Source of the DNA: JAKVKY01 sp964293585
GTDB lineage: Bacteria; Bacillota; Negativicutes; Acidaminococcales; Acidaminococcaceae
DNA length: 52,555 nucleotides
Direction: 5' to 3'
Assembly (NCBI GenBank): GCA_964293585.1
Contig: CAXYYS010000013.1
Span: 1 to 52,555 of the forward strand
Below, in pieces: positions 23,708 to 32,455 of the stretch. Both the position numbers and the translations under genes were made by a program. Under the pieces are notes generated by a model that saw nothing but the letters and a program-made list of their open reading frames with translations, was not told the DNA's origin and did no database searches. Numbering within the stretch: position 1 is the first letter of the stretch; each line of letters opens with the position of its first letter.

Positions 23708-24256
23708 TTATTTTTGCGGATGCTTCATCGCAAAGTTCTTTTTCATATACGCATGCTCTGCGCTGATCTCCCTGAGCAGTTTAGCGCCGCTCCAGGTAAT
23801 ATTGGTAGGCGTGAGCATAGCTTTAAGTTCTACCTTTTGCAAACGGCTTGTACGGATGGCTGTGAGCAGGCGATTGAGCAACGCCTGGTCGAAGCCGCAT
23901 AAAAACAATAATTCTAAATCCGGCACCGCCGGTAAATTTTCGGAAACGGAATTTGGAGCGCCGTCAGAAATTGCGGCGTCCGAATTTTTATCGCCGTTCA
24001 AATTTTCCGCAACCGAATTTTTATCGCTGTTCAAATTTTCCGCAACCGAATTTTTGTCGCTGTTCAAATTTTCAACTGCCGAATTTTTTTGCGCTGCCAG
24101 TTCGGCCTCTGTCATCAGACCGGCTAAGATTCCTACCGGTGTTTCCACTTCGGCAGCAGCCACAGGACGCAGCTGCACCTTGAGCATCATGCACAGGGTA
24201 CGCAGACTTTTTAAACGCTCCGGCGTAAAATTATAAGCTAAAACTATCTTCTTCAT
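23708..24256 (-). CDS. DUF3783-like protein with an inserted Asn/Ser-rich tandem repeat
   Basis: 182 residues. The N-terminal part (KKIVLAYNFTPERLKSLRTL) and C-terminal part (LLFLCGFDQALLNRLL; LKAMLTPTNITWSGAKLLRE) match what I remember of the DUF3783 family in Firmicutes, which has no known function. Between them, about residues 56-105 form a low-complexity insertion of 11-residue units close to NSVAENLNSDK, encoded by a 33-bp minisatellite. No signal peptide or membrane segment. It lies directly after the purA terminator, with AGGAG before the start. Confidence 0.75.
   Translation of the reverse strand: MKKIVLAYNFTPERLKSLRTLCMMLKVQLRPVAAAEVETPVGILAGLMTEAELAAQKNSAVENLNSDKNSVAENLNSDKNSVAENLNGDKNSDAAISDGAPNSVSENLPAVPDLELLFLCGFDQALLNRLLTAIRTSRLQKVELKAMLTPTNITWSGAKLLREISAEHAYMKKNFAMKHPQK
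23981..24079 (-). repeat. 33-bp tandem repeat (three copies) inside the DUF3783-like gene
   Basis: Copies at 23981-24013, 24014-24046 and 24047-24079 share CGAATTTTTATCGC followed by GTTCAAATTTTCC (plus strand), with few differences; a partial fourth starts at 24080. The period is a multiple of three, so the frame is kept when copy number changes. Confidence 0.9.
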
Positions 24257-24264
24257 GATTCTCC

Positions 24265-24301
24265 TATAAAAACAGCGCCGCTAAGAAGCAGCGGCGCCGT
24301 T
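24265..24301 (-). terminator. purA terminator
   Basis: On the minus strand ACGGCGCCGCT pairs with AGCGGCGCTGT (one G-T pair) around a 7-base loop and is followed by TTTTTA. Confidence 0.75.
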
Positions 24302-24376
24302 AAACTTTGCTGAACCGTAAACTATGTTCCGGCCACCACTTGGCCCGACCCAAAATTTTACTGCCCCGCAGGCTGA

Positions 24377-25666
24377 TTATAAAACTTCGTGCAGCACGAT
24401 GGTCTGATCCCGGTTGGGACCTACGGAAACGATGCCCAGAGGCACGCCGCTTACCTCGCTGATACGCTGTACGTATTTCTTGGCGTTGGCCGGCAGCTCG
24501 TCAAAGCTGCGGCACTTGCTGATATCGCACAGCCAGCCGGCAAATTCTTCGTACACCGGTTTAACCTTGCCCAAAGTTTTCAGGCTGGCGGGAATCTGTT
24601 TAATTTCCACGCCGTCGATGGTGTAACCTACGCACATCTTAATATGGTCCATATTCCCCAGGATATCCAGACGGGTAATCGCCAGGTAATCCAGGCTGTT
24701 CAAACGGGCGCTGTATTTAAGCATAAAAGCATCCAGCCAGCCGCAGCGGCGGGGACGACCGGTAACCGTGCCGTACTCATGGCCGGTCTCGCGAATCTTG
24801 TGGCCGTCGCCATCCTTATCCAAAAGTTCGGTGACAAAAGGACCTTCGCCTACACGGGTGGTATAAGCTTTTACTACGCCTACCACATGGTCCAGATAGC
24901 AGGGGCCGATGCCGCTGCCGGTTGCCGCATTGCCCGCGGTGGGGTTGGAACTGGTCACGTAAGGATAAGTGCCGTGGTCGATATCCAGGAATGTGGCCTG
25001 GGCGCCTTCAAACAAAACATTTTTCTTAGCAGCAAAAATCTCGTCCAGCACCACACCGGTATCAGCCACGTACGGACGCAGCTCGTCGGCATAAGCCAGA
25101 TATTCCTTGAGCATAGCTTCGTAATCAAAAGGCTTGCCGCCATAAATCTTGGTGATGATGGCGTTCTTAGCCTCTACGTTAATCTTTAATTTTTCGGCAA
25201 AAGTATCCGGTTCCATCAAATCACAGATCCGGATGCCGGTCCGGGCAACCTTGTCCATGTAACAGGGTCCGATACCGCCCTTGGTGGTACCAATCTTGGC
25301 CTTGCCCAAAGCTGCTTCCTGCAGCTCGTCCAAAACCTGATGATAAGGCAGTACCACATGAGCCCGGTCACTGATTACCACGCGGCTGATGTCTACGCCT
25401 TTATCCCGCATATCCTTGATTTCTTTCAGGACCACGCCGGGATTAATGACCACGCCGTTGCCCAGAACGCAAGTCTTACCGGGATATAAAATTCCGGAAG
25501 GCAGCAAGCGCAGCTTATAAGAAACATTGTTCACCACCACCGTATGGCCGGCATTGCTGCCGCCGCTGTAGCGAACTACCGCATCGGCCTTCTGCGCCAG
25601 ATAATCTACGATCTTGCCTTTGCCTTCATCGCCCCATTGGGCACCAATTACAACTATTGATGACAT
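24377..25666 (-). CDS. purA: Adenylosuccinate synthetase
   Basis: 429 residues, the normal length. VVIGAQWGDEGKGKIVDYLA is the GTP P-loop with the catalytic Asp; SGGSNAGHTVVV follows with the catalytic His. GTTKGGIGPCYMDKVARTGI is the IMP site and TVTGRPRRCGWLD the Arg loop. It condenses IMP and aspartate with GTP to adenylosuccinate, the step before PurB, whose gene lies immediately upstream. RBS AGGAGATG. Confidence 0.98.
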   Translation of the reverse strand: MSSIVVIGAQWGDEGKGKIVDYLAQKADAVVRYSGGSNAGHTVVVNNVSYKLRLLPSGILYPGKTCVLGNGVVINPGVVLKEIKDMRDKGVDISRVVISDRAHVVLPYHQVLDELQEAALGKAKIGTTKGGIGPCYMDKVARTGIRICDLMEPDTFAEKLKINVEAKNAIITKIYGGKPFDYEAMLKEYLAYADELRPYVADTGVVLDEIFAAKKNVLFEGAQATFLDIDHGTYPYVTSSNPTAGNAATGSGIGPCYLDHVVGVVKAYTTRVGEGPFVTELLDKDGDGHKIRETGHEYGTVTGRPRRCGWLDAFMLKYSARLNSLDYLAITRLDILGNMDHIKMCVGYTIDGVEIKQIPASLKTLGKVKPVYEEFAGWLCDISKCRSFDELPANAKKYVQRISEVSGVPLGIVSVGPNRDQTIVLHEVL

Positions 25667-25714
25667 AACTGCATCTCCTCATCTATAATCACAAACCAGT
25701 TTTACTCTCTGTAA

Positions 25715-25804
25715 TCATAAACCGAAACGGGCAAAAATTTCGTCCACATGCCTCAGCATGGGCGCCGGGTCAAAGCAGGCATCAACTTCTTCCTTGGTCA
25801 GATA
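25715..25804 (-). pseudogene. purB: In-frame continuation of purB beyond a premature TAA
   Basis: Directly after the purB TAA (25805-25807) the same frame encodes 29 residues, YLTKEEVDACFDP then APMLRHVDEIFARFGL, and a TGA at 25715. The LxxxDxxF and RHVDxIFxR patterns are the usual C-terminal end of adenylosuccinate lyases. Readthrough length would be about 430 residues, the family norm, against 400 as annotated. Confidence 0.88.
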
Positions 25805-27007
25805 TTACTTCACATCCTCGTCCATCTCCACGTTGGTACGGAAATCGGCGCCTTTGAGCCAGCGGGCCATAGCGTTGCGCTGTACCCATTTGTACGCGTC
25901 CTCGCGGAGCACGCCTTTATTTACCAGAGCGATGAGCAGGTTCTGGCTGAAAATCAAACCGCCGGTCTTGTTCATGTTGGCAATCATGGCGTCCGGATAA
26001 ACCAGGAGCTTGTCAATGATATTGGTAAACTTGCGCAGCATGTGGTCCAGAGCGATGGTAGCATCCGGCAGGATGACCCGCTCCACGCTGGAGTGGGAAA
26101 TATCACGCTCGTGCCACAAGGTCACATCTTCCAGGGCGGATACGGCGTAACCGCGGAGCAGGCGGGCCATGCCGCTGACTTTCTCGCAGGTGATAGGATT
26201 ACGTTTATGGGGCATAGCGCTGGAACCCTTCTGGCCGGGAGCAAAATATTCTTCGGCTTCGCGGATATCCGTACGCTGCAAATTACGAATCTCGGTAGCC
26301 ATCTTATCCAAACTGCTGCCGATGATGGCGATGGTAGTAATGAAATCGGCGTGGCGGTCACGCTGGATAACCTGAGTGGCCAAACGTACCGGCGTCAGTC
26401 CCAGCTTCTCGCACACATATTTTTCTACGAAGGGGTCAATGTTGGAATACGTGCCAACGGCTCCGGACAACTTGCCAACGGCGATAAACCCGCGGGCTTG
26501 TTTCAAACGCTCAATATTGCGTTCCGTCTCCGCCATCCACAGTAAGAACTTCATACCAAAAGTCATAGGCTCGGCGTGAATGCCGTGGGTACGGCCAATC
26601 ATCACCGTATGTTTAAACTCGGCGGCACGGCGTTTTAAAACGGCGTGAAACTTTTCCAGCAAATCCAGCAGGATATCTGCGGACTGCGCCATCATGATAC
26701 CCATAGCGGTATCTTTCACGTCGCTGCTGGTCAGGCCCTTATGAATATATTTGGAAGCAGGTCCCACATATTCCGCCACGTTAGTCAAGAAAGCGATGAT
26801 GTCATGATTTGTCACGGCTTCAATCTCGTGAATCCTCTCCAGACGAAAATCTGCCTTGGTCTGGATGTCATGCAAAGCATCGTCAGGCACCTGACCCATC
26901 TTGTTCATGGCCTCGCAGGCGGTAATCTCTACCTTCAGCATGGTGCGGAATTCATTTTCCAGCGTCCAGATGCTGCCCATTTCCTTACTGGTATAACGAT
27001 CAATCAT
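25805..27007 (-). CDS. purB: Adenylosuccinate lyase, C-terminally truncated by an in-frame stop
   Basis: 400 residues from the ATG at 27007; an upstream in-frame start would add 27 unlikely residues. GRTHGIHAEPMTFGMKFLLW contains the general-acid His region, and GSSAMPHKRNPITCEKVSGM is the fumarase/aspartase signature with the catalytic Ser loop. It cleaves adenylosuccinate and SAICAR. The frame ends MDEDVK-TAA, and the conserved C-terminal helix is still encoded behind the stop (25715-25804). A single substitution from AAA (Lys), CAA (Gln) or GAA (Glu) could have produced the TAA. The C-terminal segment helps form the tetramer in this superfamily, so activity may be reduced or the stop may be a sequencing error. 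Confidence 0.93.
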   Translation of the reverse strand: MIDRYTSKEMGSIWTLENEFRTMLKVEITACEAMNKMGQVPDDALHDIQTKADFRLERIHEIEAVTNHDIIAFLTNVAEYVGPASKYIHKGLTSSDVKDTAMGIMMAQSADILLDLLEKFHAVLKRRAAEFKHTVMIGRTHGIHAEPMTFGMKFLLWMAETERNIERLKQARGFIAVGKLSGAVGTYSNIDPFVEKYVCEKLGLTPVRLATQVIQRDRHADFITTIAIIGSSLDKMATEIRNLQRTDIREAEEYFAPGQKGSSAMPHKRNPITCEKVSGMARLLRGYAVSALEDVTLWHERDISHSSVERVILPDATIALDHMLRKFTNIIDKLLVYPDAMIANMNKTGGLIFSQNLLIALVNKGVLREDAYKWVQRNAMARWLKGADFRTNVEMDEDVK

Positions 27008-27139
27008 TGTACAATGCCCCCATTCCTTAAACTTTCCTATAAACAAGAAGAGGAAGAGGTCTCGACGCGCTCTTCCTGTTCTCATCAATCAACTTTTCCA
27101 CCCATATTTTAACATTTTATGTGTCTGACTGCAAGTAAA

Positions 27140-28516
27140 CTATTGTGCCGTTTTCCGGGGCGGCAGGGCGTTCTTGTCCAGGCTCTGGAAACGGGTAATC
27201 TTGTTCTCAAAGAAGAGCGGGATGTTGCCGATAGGACCGTTACGATGCTTGGCTACGATGAGCTCCGTCACGTTGGTAGGTTCTTCGCCTTCCTGCTTGT
27301 AATAATCTTCCCGGTACAAAAAAGCTACGATATCTGCGTCCTGCTCCAAAGAACCGGATTCACGCAAATCACTCAGCATCGGCCGTTTACTGGTACGGCT
27401 TTCCACACCACGGCTTAACTGGGACAAGGCGATAACCGGTACATTCAGTTCCCGGGCCAAAGCTTTCAGGTTACGGGAAATATCAGAGACTTCCTGCTGC
27501 CGGTTGTCCTGGTTACTCTTCTTGCCGCTGCCCTGCATTAACTGCAGATAATCCACCACGATCAGGTCCAGACCTTCCTGAGCCTGCAAACGGCGGGCCT
27601 TACTGCGCATCTCCAGGGCGGTGATGCCCGGTTTATCGTTAATAAAAATCTTGGCCTTGCTTAAATTATCAGCCGCCAGCCACAAATTGGCCCAATCGGA
27701 CTGACCCAGACGTCCCAGACGTAAATTCTGGGCATCAATACGGGCCTCGCTGCACAACATACGCTGTACCAGTTGTTCCTGGCTCATTTCCAAGCTGAAC
27801 ATGGCCACGGATTTGGGTTTCTCGCCGGACTTAGCGCCGCGGATAGCCACGTTGGCCACAATATTTAACGCCAGGGCAGTCTTGCCCATGGAAGGGCGCG
27901 CCGCCAAAATAATAAAATCAGACGGATGCAGACCGGCGGTCAGCGTATCAAAATCAATAAAGCCCGTGGCCAGCCCGGTCAAATCACCTTTGTTGTCAGC
28001 CAATTGCTCAATCTTATGGATCACACCCGCCATGGATTCCTGCATCAGGACGAAATCCTTTTCCTGTTTGCGGTTAGCGATGGACAGGATGGTGCTCTCG
28101 GCCTGACCGATAATTTCTTCCACTTCCCCGGCGCCTTCAAAACCCATGCTGGCAATCTGGGTACCACCGGCAATTAACTGGCGCAAAGTAGATTTTTCTT
28201 CCACGATGTCCGCATGGTAACCCACATTAGCTGCAGTGGGCACCACGTTGGCCAGACTGGTCAGGTAGGCGATGCCGCCGATGTCATCCAGCTTGTTCAG
28301 CTTTTTCAGCGCATCCGTCACCGTCAACAAATCTACCGGCTGCTGCTTGTTATGCAACTCCATCATGGCGTCATAAATAACCTTATGCGCCTCCCGGTAA
28401 AAATCTCCGGCCTGTAGCTTATCGGCTACAATGGTCACCGCTTCTTTATCAATGAGCATGGCCCCTAAGACGGCCTGTTCGGCCTCTATATTCTGGGGCG
28501 GTATTCTTTCCTGCAT
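27140..28516 (-). CDS. dnaB: Replicative DNA helicase DnaB
   Basis: 458 residues. The N-terminal domain begins IPPQNIEAEQAVLGAMLID. The RecA-like C-terminal domain carries Walker A (AARPSMGKTALALN), Walker B (LIVVDYLQLM) and the conserved AKHRNGPIG with the arginine finger region near the end. It unwinds DNA at the fork as a hexamer. RBS GCAGGAG. It sits between rplI and purB as in many Firmicutes. Confidence 0.98.
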   Translation of the reverse strand: MQERIPPQNIEAEQAVLGAMLIDKEAVTIVADKLQAGDFYREAHKVIYDAMMELHNKQQPVDLLTVTDALKKLNKLDDIGGIAYLTSLANVVPTAANVGYHADIVEEKSTLRQLIAGGTQIASMGFEGAGEVEEIIGQAESTILSIANRKQEKDFVLMQESMAGVIHKIEQLADNKGDLTGLATGFIDFDTLTAGLHPSDFIILAARPSMGKTALALNIVANVAIRGAKSGEKPKSVAMFSLEMSQEQLVQRMLCSEARIDAQNLRLGRLGQSDWANLWLAADNLSKAKIFINDKPGITALEMRSKARRLQAQEGLDLIVVDYLQLMQGSGKKSNQDNRQQEVSDISRNLKALARELNVPVIALSQLSRGVESRTSKRPMLSDLRESGSLEQDADIVAFLYREDYYKQEGEEPTNVTELIVAKHRNGPIGNIPLFFENKITRFQSLDKNALPPRKTAQ

Positions 28517-28567
28517 GATTTACTCCTGCACCACTTGCGCTTGCCGACTTACAAGTTACTCTGAAAA

Positions 28568-29014
28568 TTACTCTGCATCCACACGTACGTTAAACTCGCT
28601 GGCAATATCCGGATGCAGTTTGGCTACGGCCACATAATCGCCGGGGCCGTTCACCGGCTGCTTTAACTCAATCTTACGGCGGTCAATATCCAGACCGGTC
28701 TGGGCGATTAAAGCCTTGGCCACGTCCTTGCTGGTCACGTTGCCAAACATCTTGCCGTTCTCACCCATCTTTACTGTCAGTTTAACAGTTACCTTAGACA
28801 CCTGAGCCGCCAACATGGTAGCTTCATCCTTGCGCTGTGCCGCGCGATGCTCCGCTACCTGTTTATCTACCACGGCCTGATGTTTATTGGCCTTAGTTGC
28901 TTCTTTGGCTACGCCACGGGGCAGTAAAAAGTTACGGCCGTAACCTTCTGCCACCTTGACGATATCACCCTTCTTACCTAAAGCTTTTACATCCTGTAAT
29001 AAAATAACTTCCAT
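28568..29014 (-). CDS. rplI: 50S ribosomal protein bL9
   Basis: 148 residues from the ATG at 29014, the standard bL9 length; GGAGG lies 10 bases upstream, while an in-frame GTG three codons earlier is too close to it. It starts MEVILLQDVKALGKKGDIVK and contains EGYGRNFLLPRGVA, the bL9 signature. The C-terminal rRNA-binding domain includes GKMFGNVTSKDVA. Translated downstream of gdpP. Confidence 0.98.
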   Translation of the reverse strand: MEVILLQDVKALGKKGDIVKVAEGYGRNFLLPRGVAKEATKANKHQAVVDKQVAEHRAAQRKDEATMLAAQVSKVTVKLTVKMGENGKMFGNVTSKDVAKALIAQTGLDIDRRKIELKQPVNGPGDYVAVAKLHPDIASEFNVRVDAE

Positions 29015-29110
29015 CTTGTCCACGCCTCCGTTAAATTTAAAATATCTTTATATAGGGCAACTAACTTTAGCTGCTTGCGCAATGCCTGGATCAGTTGCTT
29101 TCTGCTTAGT

Positions 29111-31234
29111 CTATTTACTGTTGTTCTGCGCCGCCACCTGGGCCGCTACTTCAGCTTCCGCCCTGGCTTCTTCCGCCTGGCGGGCGGCAGTTTCTTCCAT
29201 CTGTTTCTTGGTAAGAGCGATAATCTGCTGCACCACGTCCTCGGTCTGCACATTCTTTAACTGTACGCCGGCCACCGTCTGGTGTCCGCCGCCACCCAGC
29301 TCTTCCATGATAATCTGTACATTGACGCTGCCATCACTGCGGGCACTGACGCCTAACGTCCCATCCGTAAATTCGTTCACCACCACGCTGGCCACGATAC
29401 CGTTAATGCTGACCATGGCGTCGGCGGCCTGAGCCGCGATGATGGAATGAGTACCATCTTTGACCACGCCTTTATTGACAGCGATAGCCAGACCCGGCAA
29501 GGGCGACTGGGCGGAAGCGATAATCTTGTAACGCTCCCGGAAAGCATTCAGGTCATCCTTAAAGAGCTGACGTACCAGGCTGGGGTCAGCCCCGCTCCGG
29601 CGCAGCAATGCCGCCGCTTCAAAGGTACGCTCGCCGGTCTGCACGGCAAAGTTCTTTGTATCCACAATCAAACCCGCGTACAAAGCCGTGGCTTCAATCA
29701 CGCTAAAGTCCAGGTTGTCGTCAAAATAATGCACCAGCTCCGTCACCAGCTCGCTGGTACTGGAACTGGAAGGTTCCAGATACTGGAGCAGCGTTCCGGG
29801 AATCAAATCTTCCGCCCGGCGGTGATGGTCCACGATAATCCGGCGCTTGGGAATCGCTTCCAAAAGTTTCTTGCTGGCACAGAGCGGTTTGCGGTGGTGA
29901 TCCACCAGCATCAAAAGACTGTCCGGCGTTACCAGCGGTACCGCTTCATCGCCTTTCACCAAAATCTTGGCATACTCGGCATCCTGCCCGGTCAACACAA
30001 TCTCGCCCGAGTTCAGCATGTCGGTAATCTTTTTCAGTGCCACACTGGTACCGCTGATAACGATATGGGTCTCTTTTTTCAGGGACAGAGCCATCTTGGC
30101 CACACCGATACAGCTGCCGATGGAATCGTAATCCTCATTCACATGGCCCATGACAAAAATCTTGTCGGCCTTTTCCATCTGCTCATGGATAGTATGCGCC
30201 ACAATCCTGGCCCGGACCCTGGTACTCTTGGCTGTCACGGTACTGGTGCCGCCAAAGAACTGGTTCTGCCCGTTCACGATGACCACAGCCTGATCGCCGC
30301 CGCGTCCCAGCGCCAGCTCCAGCGCTTTGCCAGCCGCCTGATAAACTTCCTGCAGGTTGGCTCCGTCCACCGAGGCGCCTATGCTCAGTGTGGGCTCAAT
30401 CTTATTTTCCAGCTTGATAGCCCGCACCTTATCCAGGATGGCAAACTTATCTTCCATGGAATCACGCAGGGCGGCATTATTCATACCGGCAGAAAAACTG
30501 TCCTTGGTGACCCGGCTCACAAATCCGTGCTCATCATCCACCCATTTGCTTAAGATTTCAGCCACGGCACCGTCCACATTGGCACGGGCGCTTTCGCTCA
30601 AACCTTTCATCACGTCTTCGTAGTTATCAAAGCGGATATTTAGCAGGCAGATGCGTTCGTTCTCATATTTTTGTTTTAACAGTTCCCGCTCGCTCACATC
30701 GGTCAAAAACAGCATCAAGCCATTCTTGGTATCGCTCAGATTTTTGTGGCGGGAATCCTTAAACTGTGTCTGCACGCAAAAATACTGCAACGTATAGTAA
30801 CGGCCTTCAATCTGGATGAGTTTGCTATCGTCCTTGACACACATGGTTTCAAAAGCGCTGGGTCCCAGCTCCGGAATAATTTCTTCCGGACGCAGGCCTT
30901 CAATATTTTTCTGGCCTACGTATTTTTGGAACAACTCATTCTTCCATTGCAGCAGCCCGTCCTTGCCAAAAACTGCCATGCCCACATCCAGATGGTCCAC
31001 GGCATAATAATGAGCCCGCTCGATATTCCGGATAATATTATCCAGATAACCGGTGTAGGAACCCTGGCGATTCCTGAGACCGCGGCGGGCATAATAAATT
31101 ACCGAAGCGGCCAGGATGATGGCGGCGGGAATAAAATACACATGTTCCACGCTAAAGACCACCAGCAGTATGAGAATCATGATCACATACAGCTTGATGT
31201 CCTGCCAGCCATTAAAAAAGTTTTTACTAAACAT
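29111..31234 (-). CDS. gdpP: Cyclic-di-AMP phosphodiesterase GdpP
   Basis: 707 residues with the GdpP plan: two membrane segments (about 14-46), a PAS-like domain (about 75-180), a degenerate GGDEF domain (about 185-320), then DHH and DHHA1 domains. DHH motifs are GHVNEDYDSIGS, LVDHHRKPL and IIVDHHRRAED; DHHA1 has GGGGHQTVAG. The metal ligands (DYD, DHH) are present, so hydrolysis of c-di-AMP to pApA is expected. The family motif is usually GHxNPDxDxxG; here a Glu replaces the Pro. Membrane protein regulating c-di-AMP and hence potassium and osmotic balance. RBS AGAGGTG; yybS lies 12 bases upstream. Confidence 0.95.
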   Translation of the reverse strand: MFSKNFFNGWQDIKLYVIMILILLVVFSVEHVYFIPAAIILAASVIYYARRGLRNRQGSYTGYLDNIIRNIERAHYYAVDHLDVGMAVFGKDGLLQWKNELFQKYVGQKNIEGLRPEEIIPELGPSAFETMCVKDDSKLIQIEGRYYTLQYFCVQTQFKDSRHKNLSDTKNGLMLFLTDVSERELLKQKYENERICLLNIRFDNYEDVMKGLSESARANVDGAVAEILSKWVDDEHGFVSRVTKDSFSAGMNNAALRDSMEDKFAILDKVRAIKLENKIEPTLSIGASVDGANLQEVYQAAGKALELALGRGGDQAVVIVNGQNQFFGGTSTVTAKSTRVRARIVAHTIHEQMEKADKIFVMGHVNEDYDSIGSCIGVAKMALSLKKETHIVISGTSVALKKITDMLNSGEIVLTGQDAEYAKILVKGDEAVPLVTPDSLLMLVDHHRKPLCASKKLLEAIPKRRIIVDHHRRAEDLIPGTLLQYLEPSSSSTSELVTELVHYFDDNLDFSVIEATALYAGLIVDTKNFAVQTGERTFEAAALLRRSGADPSLVRQLFKDDLNAFRERYKIIASAQSPLPGLAIAVNKGVVKDGTHSIIAAQAADAMVSINGIVASVVVNEFTDGTLGVSARSDGSVNVQIIMEELGGGGHQTVAGVQLKNVQTEDVVQQIIALTKKQMEETAARQAEEARAEAEVAAQVAAQNNSK

Positions 31235-31246
31235 AAATTACACCTC

Positions 31247-32239
31247 TTACTTACTTTGTGTCTGTTGTTTTTCCCCGGCCTGAGGCGGTTGCTTTTTCAG
31301 CTTGCGGAAATTAAAGAGCAGGTCGTAGGCGCCCACGTAGGTGAACACCAGGGAAACCATGGGCATGAACATGGCGGCAAAACCTGCCACATACAGCCAG
31401 ATCCGGGAAAATCCCTTCACGCGCACAAACCAGTAGATAACCGCGAACGCCTGGATAACAAGCAGCACGCTGGTGATGGCCCACAGGTTGGCACAAATCT
31501 TAAAATACAGACTGTCTTTCAAACCGGCGCTGTGCAGATAGCTGATGGCAAAAAAAGCCAGGAAATAAATCGGCACCACCGCCTTGGGCATGTTCCAGTG
31601 TAGAAAATCAGGAAAACCCTGGATAAACTGGCCCAGCCGCATGATGATCCTGCGGGCGGCCACGTAGTTGATAAAAGAAACGATGGGAGCATAAAGCAAG
31701 AGCGCTCCCGGCAGAATAATCTTCATCATCTCGATTGACTGCTGGAATTCCCCCTGCCATTGGATGGCACTTTCGCCGCTCATGCCGACGCTGGTCATCG
31801 CATTGACCATCTGGGGCAGAGCCTGGTCCAGACCGGTAAAGAAAGTCGTAATCGGGTTAATCCCCATCAGGAAAAACGCAATGGCGATATTGGCACCGTA
31901 ACCGATCAGGGCGCCGATAGAAGCCAAAAGCACCGTTTTAACCGGCGGCACCTTGCGGTACATGCAGGTACCGGCAATTAAAGCCAGCACGCCGTACACA
32001 CCCAGATAAAACAATCCCTGCAGCGGATTGATAAGCATGGCTGCCAGGATAGATGCCACGATCAGCGATAGCAGGCTCCACTTAAAACCGTGGCGCTGGC
32101 CGCAGATCACTACCGGTAAAGGCATGACCAGATTGACAAAGATTGTCAGGAAAGGTATGAAATAAAAAACTACGTTAAAGAGCAGAGCGATGGCGGCGAA
32201 GATAGCTGCCTCCACCAGTGCTGAGGTTTTATGGTTCAA
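31247..32239 (-). CDS. yybS: YybS-family (DUF2232) membrane protein
   Basis: 330 residues with about eight membrane segments, opening ALVEAAIFAAIALLFNVVFY. A TTG start is read because GGAGG lies 6 bases before it and no ATG fits. The family is found next to gdpP in many Firmicutes. Its ECF S-component-like topology suggests a transport or sensing role, but the function is unknown. Confidence 0.88.
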   Translation of the reverse strand: MNHKTSALVEAAIFAAIALLFNVVFYFIPFLTIFVNLVMPLPVVICGQRHGFKWSLLSLIVASILAAMLINPLQGLFYLGVYGVLALIAGTCMYRKVPPVKTVLLASIGALIGYGANIAIAFFLMGINPITTFFTGLDQALPQMVNAMTSVGMSGESAIQWQGEFQQSIEMMKIILPGALLLYAPIVSFINYVAARRIIMRLGQFIQGFPDFLHWNMPKAVVPIYFLAFFAISYLHSAGLKDSLYFKICANLWAITSVLLVIQAFAVIYWFVRVKGFSRIWLYVAGFAAMFMPMVSLVFTYVGAYDLLFNFRKLKKQPPQAGEKQQTQSK

Positions 32240-32344
32240 AATGTTCCTCCATGTATTTAGCGACAGTTCGACTTATATATTATACCACAGGTAGCAAATA
32301 ATCCAAATTTTTATATTACAATATGCCAGTCGAATCCCCGGCTA

Positions 32345-32373
32345 TTTATTTTCTCACTAAAATAAGATATAAT
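32345..32373 (+). promoter_or_regulatory. Possible promoter of the sensor-kinase pair
   Basis: TATAAT at 32368-32373 with TTTATT 17 bases upstream; the -35 is poor. It lies about 80 bases before the first kinase in an AT-rich divergent region. Confidence 0.35.
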
Positions 32374-32455
32374 ATATTAATTAATAATTTTCATAATTGC
32401 GTAATCTTCTTTGGTCCCAGGCTTTGCATTATTGGAGAAAGAAAAGAGGCTCATC

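Noticed and set aside
23953..24183. Plus-strand repeats of NFYRRSNFPQP type, considered as a CRISPR-like or repeat protein
   Set aside because: It is the 33-bp minisatellite of the DUF3783-like gene read on the wrong strand; units are contiguous with no unique spacers.
25805..25807. purB stop as a selenocysteine codon
   Set aside because: The codon is TAA, not TGA, and no selenocysteine insertion hairpin was seen just downstream.
24389..26545. Long plus-strand open frames opposite purA and purB
   Set aside because: They mirror conserved genes whose codon bias leaves the opposite frame open; the His/Gln-rich content is typical of such shadows.
29447..30553. Long open frame (368 codons) on the plus strand opposite gdpP
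   Set aside because: Antisense shadow: gdpP is complete and conserved on the other strand, and this frame has no recognisable motif or ribosome site.
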